This document shows positions 55,901 through 63,866 of a stretch of DNA of 64,000 bases, piece after piece. Positions within the stretch are counted from its first letter, which is position 1, and each line of letters begins with the position of its first letter. The notes under the pieces were generated by a model. It was not told the DNA's origin. It saw nothing but the letters and a program-made list of their open reading frames with translations, and made no database searches. A program made the position numbers and the translations under genes. The stretch comes from Trichocoleus desertorum NBK24 (GTDB taxonomy: Bacteria; Cyanobacteriota; Cyanobacteriia; FACHB-46): contig NZ_CP116619.1 of NCBI RefSeq assembly GCF_030409055.1, forward strand, positions 839,628 through 903,627, written 5' to 3'.

Positions 55901-57255
55901 TGAATTTCCTAGAAGAGTTAGCAACTCAAGTCGCGATCGCAATTCAACAGTCAGAGCTATATCAGCAAGTGCAACGGCTCAACTCGGCCTTGGAGTCGCA
56001 AGTGGCAGAGCGGACTGTCCAGCTTCAGCAAGCGCTCAACTTTGAAGCCATGCTCAAGCGGATTACGGACAAAGTGCGCGACAGCTTAGACGAAAGCCAC
56101 ATTTTGCAGACAGCGGTGCGGGAACTGGCTTTGGTGCTGCAAGTTGCCTGTTGTGATACGGCGCTCTACGACGCTAACTACACCACTTCCACGATCTGCT
56201 ACGAGTACACCACTTCTCTCCCCGCATCCTGGGGACGAGTGTTGAAAATGGCAGATTTCCCTGAACTTTATAGCCAGCTTTTGCAAGGACAATATTTCCA
56301 ATTTTGCGAAATCGTGCCCAATCCTTGCCGAGACAAAGTAGCAATGTTGGCTTGCCCGATTTTTGATGACCAAGGAGCGATCGGGGATTTGTGGCTGTTC
56401 CGCTCTAGAGAAGCAGCCTTTAGTGAACTAGAAATTCGCTTAGTACAGCAAGTGACCAACCAATGCGCGATCGCCATTCGCCAAGCCCGCCTCTATCAAG
56501 AAGCACAAGCTCAAGTCCGAGAGCTAGAGAAGTTAAATCGGCTTAAAGATGATTTTCTCAGTACGGTATCTCACGAATTGAGAACTCCAGTCTGCAACAT
56601 TAAAATGGCGATCCAAATGCTGGAGTTGAGCCTCCAACGCGAAACCTTCCTCACTCAAGCATCCAGTAAAACTGGTCGCTATTTGCAGGTCTTGAAAGAT
56701 GAGTGCAACCGGGAGATTAGCCTGATCAACGACTTGCTCGATTTGCAGCGTTTGGAGGTGGGTAGCCAACCACTAAACCTAGAAATCATCCAGCCTCAAG
56801 AGTGGATTCGAGGCGTTGTCCAACCCTTTTATGACCGAGCTAGAGGGCGGGAGCAACGCTTGCGACTAGAATTACCCACTCGCTTACCTCCTATTCTTTC
56901 CCATTCTTCCAGCTTGACCCGAATTCTGGCGGAGTTGTTGAACAACGCCTGTAAGTACACCCCACCCGGTGAAGAGATTGTAGTCTCTGTCCAGCCAGCG
57001 CCGGGGCAGGTGCAACTCAAAGTCACTAACTTTGGGGTCGAAATTCCGGCGGCGGAGCTACCTTATATTTTTGACAAGTTCTACCGAGTACCGAGCACAG
57101 ACCCGTGGAAACAAGGTGGAACAGGCTTAGGATTGGCTTTAGTCCAGAAACTCGCTGAACATTTGGGTGGCGCTATTGCCGTAGAAAGTGCAGCAAGACA
57201 AACCTGCTTCACTGTGAAACTGCCTCTAACCCCTACCCAAATGGGTTCAAGCTAA
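52966..57255 (+). CDS. Multi-PAS/GAF sensor histidine kinase
   Basis: 1429 residues with no membrane segment. At least six PAS-type domains can be traced by their starts and ends (D-I-T-E-R-R and D-I-T-E-R-K C-caps near residues 315, 445 and 825, plus others). Two GAF domains at about 850-1010 and 1045-1175 are followed by HisKA with His1203 (S-T-V-S-H-E-L-R-T-P) and an HATPase with L-L-N-N-A-C-K-Y and G-T-G-L-G-L-A-L. The first GAF (C-F-A-P and V-A-I-A-I) has the cyanobacterial bilin/redox type shape but its chromophore Cys is not certain. It probably integrates several cytoplasmic signals. No partner regulator is adjacent. Confidence 0.92.
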   Translation: MTSDPQPYWCQFSSRSAASDELPSPNLGAKYQVFSANSHPISVEVQQYRPSYKQSPLIQLALDATGTIATVNPLGAACLGYTVQELIGSSVFHLFHSEDQNFLQTKLNECLQNARPSSVPSVEIKTEIAHNHYWELRQICKNGRVIWVKAFVQPDALGQPAIEPTINLEGSCAQPMARATVQLLCEDITEWKQAEAGLQQERNFIAAVLDTVTNLIVVLDPQGHIIRFNRACQRVTGYTFAEVKGIPFWDILLLPEEIAGVKAGFSQLQAGLFPNEYENHWVTKTGIPRLIAWSNTAIVDGDGKVEYIIGTGLDITERRQTELALQRSQQQQYQHLVDSVEGIVWEGEADSLQFSFVSPKAERILGYPLADWLRDPQFWLNHIHPDDRTWVVETCHRETQARRNHTLEYRMIAQNGQVAWFRDMITIVPDTQPLQLRGVMLDITERRQAEIALQMSEARYRAVVEQATEGIFLVDVETKRLLETNAACQSLLGYTAEELSALTLYDVVAHDRADIERNIQHVLAQKRYFIGERQYRRKDGSLIEVEVSAHVISNHYWSFLCVVVHDVTAYKQAAAALEQSLALLRATLESTADGIMAIGADCRVLCANRKLVEMWGISEELMAPSRGEERLQFLAAQMKDPEIFLKKIQAVQGQPDAEVQDLLEFEDGRVVERYSKPQRLGDQIVGRVWSFRDITQRQQAETALAQSEAKWRSLIQNSSDIIAILEADGTVRYQSPAVEHIMGHSPQELVGRNALELIHPEDVEYVAQAFRDLIAGILPSLSIEFRFMHQDGTWRFVQSTGTNLLADPSVMGIVTNSRDITERKRAERALQKQTDRERLMRLIAQRIHQSLNLEEILNTTVAEVRQFLKTDRAIIFRFNPDGSGVVNVESVTAGWNPILGRVIHDRCFAPIASRATPRHTIRAIADLDAAEVDPCYVEMLAPLQVKASLVVPILQGEQLWGLLIAHHCSAPRQWLPPEVNFLEELATQVAIAIQQSELYQQVQRLNSALESQVAERTVQLQQALNFEAMLKRITDKVRDSLDESHILQTAVRELALVLQVACCDTALYDANYTTSTICYEYTTSLPASWGRVLKMADFPELYSQLLQGQYFQFCEIVPNPCRDKVAMLACPIFDDQGAIGDLWLFRSREAAFSELEIRLVQQVTNQCAIAIRQARLYQEAQAQVRELEKLNRLKDDFLSTVSHELRTPVCNIKMAIQMLELSLQRETFLTQASSKTGRYLQVLKDECNREISLINDLLDLQRLEVGSQPLNLEIIQPQEWIRGVVQPFYDRARGREQRLRLELPTRLPPILSHSSSLTRILAELLNNACKYTPPGEEIVVSVQPAPGQVQLKVTNFGVEIPAAELPYIFDKFYRVPSTDPWKQGGTGLGLALVQKLAEHLGGAIAVESAARQTCFTVKLPLTPTQMGSS

Positions 57256-57348
57256 GCCCGAACAAAAATTTTGCCGTGGTTCATAATCAAGAGGAAAGAG
57301 ATGTGGCTTGAGTTCAAGCTACTGCAATGGATGCAATAGGAGGTCAGC

Positions 57349-58314
57349 ATGAGTCTGGGTATGTTGGTGAAAGGCCAATGGATGAAAGAGAGGGAGCAGG
57401 AAGACACTCATGGCCGCTTCTTAAGACCCTCCACCACCTTCCGCCATCAAATTACCGCCGATGGTTCTAGTGGGTTCAAGGCCGAATCCGATCGCTACCA
57501 TCTCTATATTTGTTGGGCTTGTCCTTGGGCACACCGTACCGCTATCATGCGCCAACTGAAGGGCTTAGAGTCTGCAATTACTCTCTCAGTGGTTGATCCG
57601 ATTATGGGAGAAGAAGGCTGGTTTTTTTCGGATTACCCTGGCTCTATCCCTGACACGGTAAATCAGACAAAATATTTGCGCGAGGTCTATCTCAAAGTAG
57701 AACCCGATTACACGGGACGAGTCACAGTTCCAGTGTTGTGGGATAAGCACACCAACAGCATCGTCAACAACGAATCCCGCGAAATTATTCGCATGTTAGA
57801 TACAGAGTTCGGGGCGATCGCTCAAAAAGAGACGAGTTACTATCCCGAAGATCTGCGATCGCAAGTCGAGCAAACCATTGATGCCATTTACCAACCGATT
57901 AACAACGGGGTGTATCGAGCTGGGTTTGCCACGCAACAGTCAGCCTACGAGGAAGCGGTCACAGAATTGTTTGACGCCCTCGACCATTGGGAGCAAGTCC
58001 TGGGCCAGCAACGGTATCTCTGTGGCGATCGCCTGACGGAAGCAGATATTTGCATGTTCACAACCTTGCTGCGGTTTGATGCGGTTTACTACAGCCACTT
58101 CAAATGCAATTTGCGACGAATTGCCGACTATCCCAACTTGTGGAACTACCTCAAAGACATTTACCAATACCCAGAAGTTAAACCTACTTGCTACTTAGAC
58201 CACATTAAGCTGCACTACTACAAGAGCCATCCCAAGGTAAACCCCACTGGCATCGTCCCCAAAGGCCCAATTATTGACTTTGACGCACCCCATAACCGCG
58301 ATCGTTTTTCCTAG
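57349..58314 (+). CDS. Glutathionyl-hydroquinone reductase
   Basis: 321 residues. The nucleophile Cys58 sits in the C-P-W-A motif (W-A-C-P-W-A-H-R), with the N-terminal thioredoxin fold and a C-terminal helical domain ending near C-Y-L-D-H-I-K-L-H-Y-Y. This is the omega-like/Xi-class GST family (YqjG, PcpF, ECM4) that reduces glutathionyl-hydroquinones using glutathione. AGGAGGTCAGC precedes the ATG, a strong ribosome-binding site. The physiological substrate is unknown; handling of oxidised quinones is inferred. Confidence 0.9.
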   Translation: MSLGMLVKGQWMKEREQEDTHGRFLRPSTTFRHQITADGSSGFKAESDRYHLYICWACPWAHRTAIMRQLKGLESAITLSVVDPIMGEEGWFFSDYPGSIPDTVNQTKYLREVYLKVEPDYTGRVTVPVLWDKHTNSIVNNESREIIRMLDTEFGAIAQKETSYYPEDLRSQVEQTIDAIYQPINNGVYRAGFATQQSAYEEAVTELFDALDHWEQVLGQQRYLCGDRLTEADICMFTTLLRFDAVYYSHFKCNLRRIADYPNLWNYLKDIYQYPEVKPTCYLDHIKLHYYKSHPKVNPTGIVPKGPIIDFDAPHNRDRFS

Positions 58315-58439
58315 AGGAGACGCAATTCAAAAATCTTCTGCAAGTGGGAGAATCAGTAGGGGTTTAGCATTTGGACATAGATGAATGCTATGCCCCTACA
58401 GGTTGCTAGAAGAGAGAAATTTATCGCCTCAACTTGCCG

Positions 58440-59189
58440 CTACTTCTGAGCCAGATCGATGGGTTCGAGAGCGGAAAACTGCACTAAGGGTTCTCCAGTT
58501 ACGCGATCGAGACCAGCGGATCTTAATAAATTGACCCAATCCTTAGCTAAAGCCGCATCGCGAGGAGCAGAGCGGCGCAACTGGGCCAAGGTGTTCAACG
58601 CTTCATACCAAAAACCCGATCGCTGGTACAGAGCAACGCGATCGCGAGGGCTGGCCTGTCGCAACTGCTGCACCAACGCAGGATTGGGGTTCACATGTTT
58701 GATCCATCCCATTACATAAGGATTGCCTGATTTATCGGGTGCCGCCTCATCGCAGATGACTGAAAAAAACCAACGATAACTTTTACCTGCTTCTAGCCCA
58801 GAAGCAGCGATCGCAGGTAGTTTGAAGCTCGTAACACCTGGTTGCCCCGCGAGCCGCAGTTTGGTTCTGTAGACCTGTTGTTTGTTTTCGTTTTGCAAAA
58901 CGAATTCAGCGGTTTTAGCAGCAGTAGGCGGAACGTGGAAAAAGAGAGTGGGAAAGCGTTCTGTGGTGAGACCTTTAGTTTGTGCCGCTGGAATCAGCGC
59001 CGTAATTGAGTTGCGTCCTAGGCAAGTTCCAGGTCGAGAACCACCCGAAGTGCGACCTCCTGGCCCATCTTTAACCGATGGCCTAACTGAGCTGGCGATC
59101 GCTGACATAGGCAAGGCCAGCGGTGCTAAGGATGAAATGAGAGCTACACAAACGGCTGTGAGGGTTGCATACGATTTTGTCCGGTACAT
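58440..59189 (-). CDS. DUF928 secreted protein
   Basis: 249 residues. A signal peptide (T-A-V-C-V-A-L-I-S-S-L-A-P-L-A-L) is followed by the D-G-P-G-G-R-T-S-G-G-S-R-P-G-T-C motif typical of DUF928. The middle has L-F-F-H-V-P and Y-R-W-F-F-S-V-I-C-D, and the C-terminus has R-D-R-V-A-L-Y-Q-R-S-G-F-W-Y-E-A. This family is cyanobacterial and often lies near CHASE2 proteins. Here the CHASE2 kinase is 6.5 kb away, so a link is only suggestive. Function is unknown. Confidence 0.85.
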   Translation of the reverse strand: MYRTKSYATLTAVCVALISSLAPLALPMSAIASSVRPSVKDGPGGRTSGGSRPGTCLGRNSITALIPAAQTKGLTTERFPTLFFHVPPTAAKTAEFVLQNENKQQVYRTKLRLAGQPGVTSFKLPAIAASGLEAGKSYRWFFSVICDEAAPDKSGNPYVMGWIKHVNPNPALVQQLRQASPRDRVALYQRSGFWYEALNTLAQLRRSAPRDAALAKDWVNLLRSAGLDRVTGEPLVQFSALEPIDLAQK

Positions 59190-59425
59190 ATATAGTGCTC
59201 TCCCTGGATGACAACATGACAGCAGCGATACTAAATGACGGACAATGAATTAAATCCCTTTCACTTCTCCAAAGGTTCACAAAACTTTTACAAGGGAAAA
59301 GTGAATTATCCGGATTTCTTACTCAAAAAAGACAAAAGTCTCCGGATAGCAAGAACTTGGGCGATCGCTGCTGAGTTCGCTTAGAGGTAGCATTCACTGT
59401 TTTGCTTCTCTAACCAACACCTCTG

Positions 59426-60388
59426 CTAAGATTGAGCCGCAAATTTATCGGTAGCCTCCAGCAAAGCGGTGCGAATTCCGGGTTCCATCATCGAGTGTCC
59501 TGCGTCTGGCACCACAATAAACTCCGCTTCGGGCCAAACCTGATGCAACTCCCAAGCGGAAATCATCGGGCAGACTACATCATAGCGACCTTGCACAATC
59601 ACCGCTGGGATATGGCGAATTCGACCGACATTCTGAAGTAGCTGATCTTCTGGCTCGAAGAAACCGCGATTAACAAAGTAATGGCATTCAATCCGAGCAA
59701 AGGCATCGGCAAAGTCGGACTCTGCAAATCTAGCTTGCAGGTCTGAATCGGGGTATAGCTTACTCGTACTCGCTTCCCACACCGACCAAGCACGAGCCGC
59801 TTCGAGACGCACCTGTAGATCTGGACTAGTCAAGCGCCGATGATAGGCTGCGATCAGATCATGCCGTTCCTCTGGTGGAATGGGTTGCAGATAGGCTTCC
59901 CAAGCATCGGGAAAGATATAGCTGGCTCCCTCTTGATAAAACCATTGCAACTCTTTTTGACGCAGCATAAAAATACCGCGCAAAATCAGACCTAGACAGC
60001 GTTCTGGATGGGTTTGGCTGTAGGCCAGGGAGAGTGTACTGCCCCAACTCCCACCAAACACAACCCATTGCTCAATGCCTAAATGCGATCGCAGTTTTTC
60101 AATATCCTCGACGAGATCCCAAGTGGTATTCTCTCTCAATTCGGCATGTGGTGTACTACGACCACATCCTCGTTGATCAAACACGACAATCCGCCACTGA
60201 TTAGCGTCAAAATATTGGCGATAGCGAGCAATACTGCCACCTCCTGGCCCCCCATGTAGAAACACAACTGGCTTGCCTTCGGGGTTGCCAGACTCTTCAA
60301 AATAAAGCGTATGCAACTCGGAGACTTGTAGGGTTCCGGTACGATAGGGTGCGATCGCCAGATAGAGGTCACGAATTTGAGCGGACAT
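59426..60388 (-). CDS. pip: Proline iminopeptidase
   Basis: 320 residues from ATG 60388 (M-S-A-Q-I-R-D-L-Y); the longer frame begins with a GTG that extends into non-family sequence. It is an alpha/beta hydrolase with the oxyanion G-G-P-G-G-G near 50, nucleophile Ser in G-G-S-W-G-S at about 110 and the late D-A-G-H-S-M catalytic His near 304. The enzyme removes N-terminal proline from peptides. Closely follows the pentapeptide gene (95 bases). Confidence 0.92.
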   Translation of the reverse strand: MSAQIRDLYLAIAPYRTGTLQVSELHTLYFEESGNPEGKPVVFLHGGPGGGSIARYRQYFDANQWRIVVFDQRGCGRSTPHAELRENTTWDLVEDIEKLRSHLGIEQWVVFGGSWGSTLSLAYSQTHPERCLGLILRGIFMLRQKELQWFYQEGASYIFPDAWEAYLQPIPPEERHDLIAAYHRRLTSPDLQVRLEAARAWSVWEASTSKLYPDSDLQARFAESDFADAFARIECHYFVNRGFFEPEDQLLQNVGRIRHIPAVIVQGRYDVVCPMISAWELHQVWPEAEFIVVPDAGHSMMEPGIRTALLEATDKFAAQS

Positions 60389-60482
60389 GAAACTATGCTC
60401 TTGCTGGACGTTCTTTAGGGTACGAGCGATCGCTCTCTGACCACAAGCCGCCACAAGTTCAGCATTCGCTCAAGCCGCAACT

Positions 60483-61028
60483 CTAGGTAGCTAAATTACT
60501 GTCGCCCCCTTCCAAAATCGTGCCTTCTAGATTTGTTTCTTCTAAATTCGCACCGCTCAGGTTGGTTTCCTCTAAAGAGGCTTGATGCAAGTTAGCTTTG
60601 TGGAGGTCTGCGATCGCTAAATCTGCCCCACTCAAGTCCGCGCCTTCCAAGTTCGCGCCACTCAAGTCTGCTTGATGTAACCGCGCATGGCTGAGATCCG
60701 CTTGGACAATATTGGCAATTTTTAGGTCAGCCTGACTTAAGTTCGCGCCGTCTAGAATCGCGCCTTCCAAGGTAGCTCCGTCTAAAATGGCATCTCTGAG
60801 ATCGGCTCCGCTCAAGTCTGCTTGAGTTAAATCTGCACCGTTGAGGTCTGCTCCACTTAAATCTGCATGGCTGAGGTTGGCTCGGCGTAAGTTGGCCCCA
60901 TCTAAAGATGCACCCGCCAGCAGTACTCCGTTGAGATCAACCCCTTCTAGGACTGCCTCACTGAGAGCGATCGCACTAAAGTCTCTTTCCCCCGCTGCAT
61001 ATCTCTGCATCAGTTCTTCAGCACTCAT
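60483..61028 (-). CDS. Pentapeptide-repeat protein
   Basis: 181 residues. From residue 28 to 173 nearly every fifth residue is Leu or a similar residue in A-(D/N)-L-x-x repeats (L-S-G-A-D, L-R-R-A-N, L-S-Q-A-D), forming a right-handed square beta-helix of about seven coils. The N-terminal 28 residues (L-M-Q-R-Y-A-A-G-E-R-D-F) match the leader seen in many cyanobacterial pentapeptide proteins. The role is unknown; some relatives mimic DNA but no evidence favours that here. Confidence 0.92.
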   Translation of the reverse strand: MSAEELMQRYAAGERDFSAIALSEAVLEGVDLNGVLLAGASLDGANLRRANLSHADLSGADLNGADLTQADLSGADLRDAILDGATLEGAILDGANLSQADLKIANIVQADLSHARLHQADLSGANLEGADLSGADLAIADLHKANLHQASLEETNLSGANLEETNLEGTILEGGDSNLAT

Positions 61029-61558
61029 ATCTCTCTCCTTCCGCTATACAGCAAAGTCACTAGCCATCCTAGAAAAGATATTTTCGCTCTCTCAAGCGAT
61101 TCATCCACAGAATGACAAAATGTCGTCCTGCTTGAGCCATTGCTTCCACCCTAAGCCAAGCCCAGGCAAGAAACATCAGACCCAAGACACAGCCCACCCA
61201 TAGCGCTTTCAGCGGCTTCAGGCTCAGGCGATCGTAGCGCCGAACACTTCAATGAGTCATTCTGTAAATCCATCAGCTACCTCGCTAGAGTGACGCCAAA
61301 AACGCTTTAGATTAGTAGGTACAACTAGAAACGCTTGATATCAAACCTTGATGTCAAACTTGCTGAGCCTAGACAGGATTGAGGACAAGGGTAGCTAAGT
61401 GCTCATCTTTAGGAGGAGACAAGAACACATCTAGACTCAGCTAGCTCTCATCCTTAGTTAGAGAGACTGACTCAACCATCGACGGACGAACAGCCAACCT
61501 GAAATGATTTAAGTTGTAAGAGGACCTAAAGGTTCCAAGCTATTAATGTTCATTCTGC

Positions 61559-61596
61559 TGTAGCTTTTACTGTACGTTAAGTCGGTAAAAGCTACA
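61559..61596. repeat. Perfect 12-bp inverted repeat, 14-nt loop
   Basis: TGTAGCTTTTAC at 61559-61570 pairs fully with GTAAAAGCTACA at 61585-61596. It could form in RNA from either strand, and a short T-run follows on the plus strand. Confidence 0.6.
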
Positions 61597-61642
61597 TTTC
61601 TGTGAATTTCTACTAGCTCTGTATACACTTCTAGACATAGCA

Positions 61643-61669
61643 AAAGCCCCTGTATTAAACAGAGGCTTT
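61643..61669 (-). terminator. Intrinsic terminator downstream of glsB
   Basis: On the minus strand AAAGCCTCTGT pairs with ACAGGGGCTTT (one mismatch), with a 5-nt loop and followed by T. It lies about 60 bases past the glsB stop codon. Confidence 0.65.
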
Positions 61670-61684
61670 ATTAGCTATTGATTA

Positions 61685-61709
61685 GCTAAGAAGAGTTTGT
61701 CTTCTTAGC
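61685..61709 (-). repeat. Perfect 10-bp hairpin just after the glsB stop
   Basis: GCTAAGAAGA and TCTTCTTAGC pair perfectly around a 5-nt loop, 20 bases beyond the stop codon. It lacks a U-run; it may stabilise the 3' end of the mRNA. Confidence 0.55.
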
Positions 61710-61728
61710 AATTCAGAACTGAGTGAAC

Positions 61729-62007
61729 TTAGTGAACACTGCTACGGCTAGTAACGGCGTAGTAGATGAACAGAGCCACAATTGCGCCCAAGACGGAAAC
61801 CACAATACCACCGATGCTCAAACCAGCGGCCCCTAAGGCCAACGTCCCCGTGGTTAGGAAGGTATAGAGAGATCCACCCAAGAAGGCACCGATAATTCCT
61901 AAGATCATGGTGCCAAGAATGCCACCGCCTTGACGGCCAGGATAAATAGCTTTTGCAATAGCACCCGCAATCAAACCTAATACGATCCAAGCTAAAATAT
62001 TGCCCAT
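61729..62007 (-). CDS. GlsB/YeaQ/YmgE-family membrane protein
   Basis: 92 residues with three hydrophobic helices and the family's Gly-rich loops (L-I-A-G-A-I-A-K, Y-P-G-R-Q-G-G-G-I-L-G-T). This transglycosylase-associated (GlsB) family is small, integral to the membrane and often stress-induced; a molecular role is unknown. AGAGGACAT precedes the ATG. Three downstream hairpins suggest a short, discrete transcript. Confidence 0.9.
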   Translation of the reverse strand: MGNILAWIVLGLIAGAIAKAIYPGRQGGGILGTMILGIIGAFLGGSLYTFLTTGTLALGAAGLSIGGIVVSVLGAIVALFIYYAVTSRSSVH

Positions 62008-62225
62008 TTTTATGTCCTCTTCAGTAAATAAGTGTTGTGCAGCAAAGCGGTAAAAATCTTTCTTAACTTCGCATTGCGCTTTCTTAATGCTCTTAGATTA
62101 GCGGTTTGGCTAGGGCTGATGGCACTATCAGAAGACTGAACTCCTGTCATGCTTGAGTAATAGTCTGAGACTATTGAGGCTCTACCTATACGTAGAGGGA
62201 TTGGTAGTAGAGTGCTTAAAAAGCT

Positions 62226-62669
62226 CTAAACTTCACCAGAAAATTGACAGAATACTGTGCGATCGCGAGGACCATCCAATTCAAAAAACAAGATTGATTG
62301 GTAGGTGCCCAAAGCCAACTTCCCCTCTACCACTGGAACCACCTCACTTGTGCTCAGAGTCAGGGCCATAAGGTGAGAGTGCGCATTCATCGGTTCGTCT
62401 TCCGGGATGTTGGGTCGTAAATGCAAGTCATTATGCAAGTAGCGATCGCCCACTGGTGCTAGTTTTTCGAGATGTGTTTTGATGTCTTCTAGCAATCTGG
62501 CTTCATATTCGTTGATCGCTAGAGCTGTAGTGGTATGGCGAGAAAACACTAATACTTGCCCATTTTGAATCGGGGTTTCTGCTAATAGAGCGGCGATTTG
62601 CGGGGTAATGTCGTGGATGTTGATGCCCTGGCTGGTTCTTACTTCAATCAGTTTGTGGATGATTGGCAT
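62226..62669 (-). CDS. YjbQ/UPF0047-family protein (secondary thiamine-phosphate synthase-like)
   Basis: 147 residues from ATG 62669 (M-P-I-I-H-K-L-I-E); the ATG at 62693 would add 8 residues. The family signatures F-S-R-H-T-T-T-A-L-A-I-N-E, N-A-H-S-H-L-M-A-L and L-G-T-Y-Q-S-I-L-F-F-E-L-D-G-P-R are complete. YjbQ proteins have weak thiamine-phosphate synthase activity but their true role is uncertain. Confidence 0.9.
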   Translation of the reverse strand: MPIIHKLIEVRTSQGINIHDITPQIAALLAETPIQNGQVLVFSRHTTTALAINEYEARLLEDIKTHLEKLAPVGDRYLHNDLHLRPNIPEDEPMNAHSHLMALTLSTSEVVPVVEGKLALGTYQSILFFELDGPRDRTVFCQFSGEV

Positions 62670-62800
62670 TTGCTCTCCTTTGGATGCAACCACTCTATAT
62701 TGAAGAGGAATTGAAGAAGATTGAGGCGCTCACACTCTCAGTCCCTCCGAAGGGGTTGATCGATGGTGCTGTAAAGCCTGAGTGACAGGGAGGAGATCAT

Positions 62801-63463
62801 ATGACCACTGCGAATTTGGAATCGGACGTTTATCAAGGCCAGTTTGGAGAGTTTACGATTACGGAAAGCGATCGCCAGGGTGTCGTGATTTATCGCGCAG
62901 GACTGACGGTAGCGGCTTGTTGTTTCGCCCTTGGGACTGCCTTAGTGTTGCGCTTTGGCGATGAGCCAGGAGTTGTGTCGTGGCTAACGCCGCTCTATGC
63001 TGGTTTTTCGCTGGCCTTGGCAGTTAGCTTGCTAACCATTCATATCTATCTAGCGCCGCTGCATCGAGCTTTGCAAGCATTCTGGGTGATTGGCAGCCTC
63101 AGTGCGATCGCATTCGCTTTGCGGGCAGATGAACCCCTGGCTAGTTTTGTTTATAGCCAGCCCCTGAGCTTATTGGGCATTGGCTTCACATTTGCGGCGT
63201 TGACCGGGATCTTTTTCAAAGAAGCTTTTTGCTTTAATCGCGCTGAGACAAAGGTCTTGACCCCACTGGTGCCAATTCTGCTGCTAGGGCATATGGTGGG
63301 AATTCTGCCACCTCAAGGAGAACAAGTCCTTTTAGCTGTATGGGCTGCGTTATTTCTGGTGTTTGCATGTCGCAAAGTCATCCAGCCCATTCCACCTGAT
63401 ATCGGAGATAAATCCGTCTTTGATTATCTCCATCAACAGCAGTTGGCAAAAGCCGAAAATTAG
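62801..63463 (+). CDS. DUF2301 membrane protein
   Basis: 220 residues with about six hydrophobic helices. The N-terminus (Y-Q-G-Q-F-G-E-F-T-I-T-E-S-D-R-Q-G-V-V) is cytoplasmic and matches DUF2301, a family largely restricted to cyanobacteria. F-K-E-A-F-C-F-N-R-A-E-T-K and the C-terminal D-I-G-D-K-S-V-F-D-Y are also typical. Function unknown. GGGAGGAG lies just before the ATG. Divergent from the yjbQ-type gene. Confidence 0.85.
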   Translation: MTTANLESDVYQGQFGEFTITESDRQGVVIYRAGLTVAACCFALGTALVLRFGDEPGVVSWLTPLYAGFSLALAVSLLTIHIYLAPLHRALQAFWVIGSLSAIAFALRADEPLASFVYSQPLSLLGIGFTFAALTGIFFKEAFCFNRAETKVLTPLVPILLLGHMVGILPPQGEQVLLAVWAALFLVFACRKVIQPIPPDIGDKSVFDYLHQQQLAKAEN

Positions 63464-63472
63464 TCTGGCTGG

Positions 63473-63694
63473 TTAAATTTTTTCTTTGCGCTCTGCATCT
63501 GCGTCTCTTTGCTGCCCTGGCATCTCTGGCATCACCGCTGGGCTGTTGAGGAGACGTTCGTTATAAACCACGTTGTCATCGGTGATCTGCAAATCATCTA
63601 AATCGGCATCAATACCGCTGTCTGTCTGCTTGGTGTTGAGGGCCGACTGATCTGACATATGGCTGGAATTCTGGCGGTCGTCTGCGGAGTTCAT
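63473..63694 (-). CDS. Small acidic protein of unknown function
   Basis: 73 residues from ATG 63694 (M-N-S-A-D-D-R-Q); an in-frame ATG at 63718 gives 81. It is polar, acidic in the middle (D-A-D-L-D-D-L-Q-I-T-D-D-N-V-V-Y-N-E) and ends in a charged tail. No domain is recognised. It converges on the DUF2301 gene with 9 bases between the stops, and codon use is normal for the window. Real status is uncertain. Confidence 0.4.
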   Translation of the reverse strand: MNSADDRQNSSHMSDQSALNTKQTDSGIDADLDDLQITDDNVVYNERLLNSPAVMPEMPGQQRDADAERKEKI

Positions 63695-63866
63695 AGAACT
63701 TAGCTTCTCAAGCAACAACTGAATATGCCCAGCGTAATGAGTTGAGGGTAATCTACCCCCTATCTGGAGACCTATTCGCCTACTACCTGAATGTTAGGTG
63801 GCATGGTCTGCTGCTTTTCGATAGAGCGGCATATATCCCAATCAAGTCCCAATCAAGTCTGATTTG

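Larger units (their letters stand above)
61029..61728. other. 700-bp gap with three hairpins
   Basis: Lies upstream of the pentapeptide gene and downstream of glsB, both on the minus strand. Its right-hand 170 bases hold three consecutive hairpins listed separately. The left-hand 500 bases have a possible pentapeptide-gene promoter and no gene I can support; a non-coding RNA between the hairpins is conceivable but unproven. Confidence 0.5.

Noticed and set aside
52966-57255. Phytochrome or cyanobacteriochrome assignment for the giant kinase
   Set aside because: GAF domains are present but I could not identify a secure bilin-binding Cys-His pair, so only a PAS/GAF kinase is claimed.
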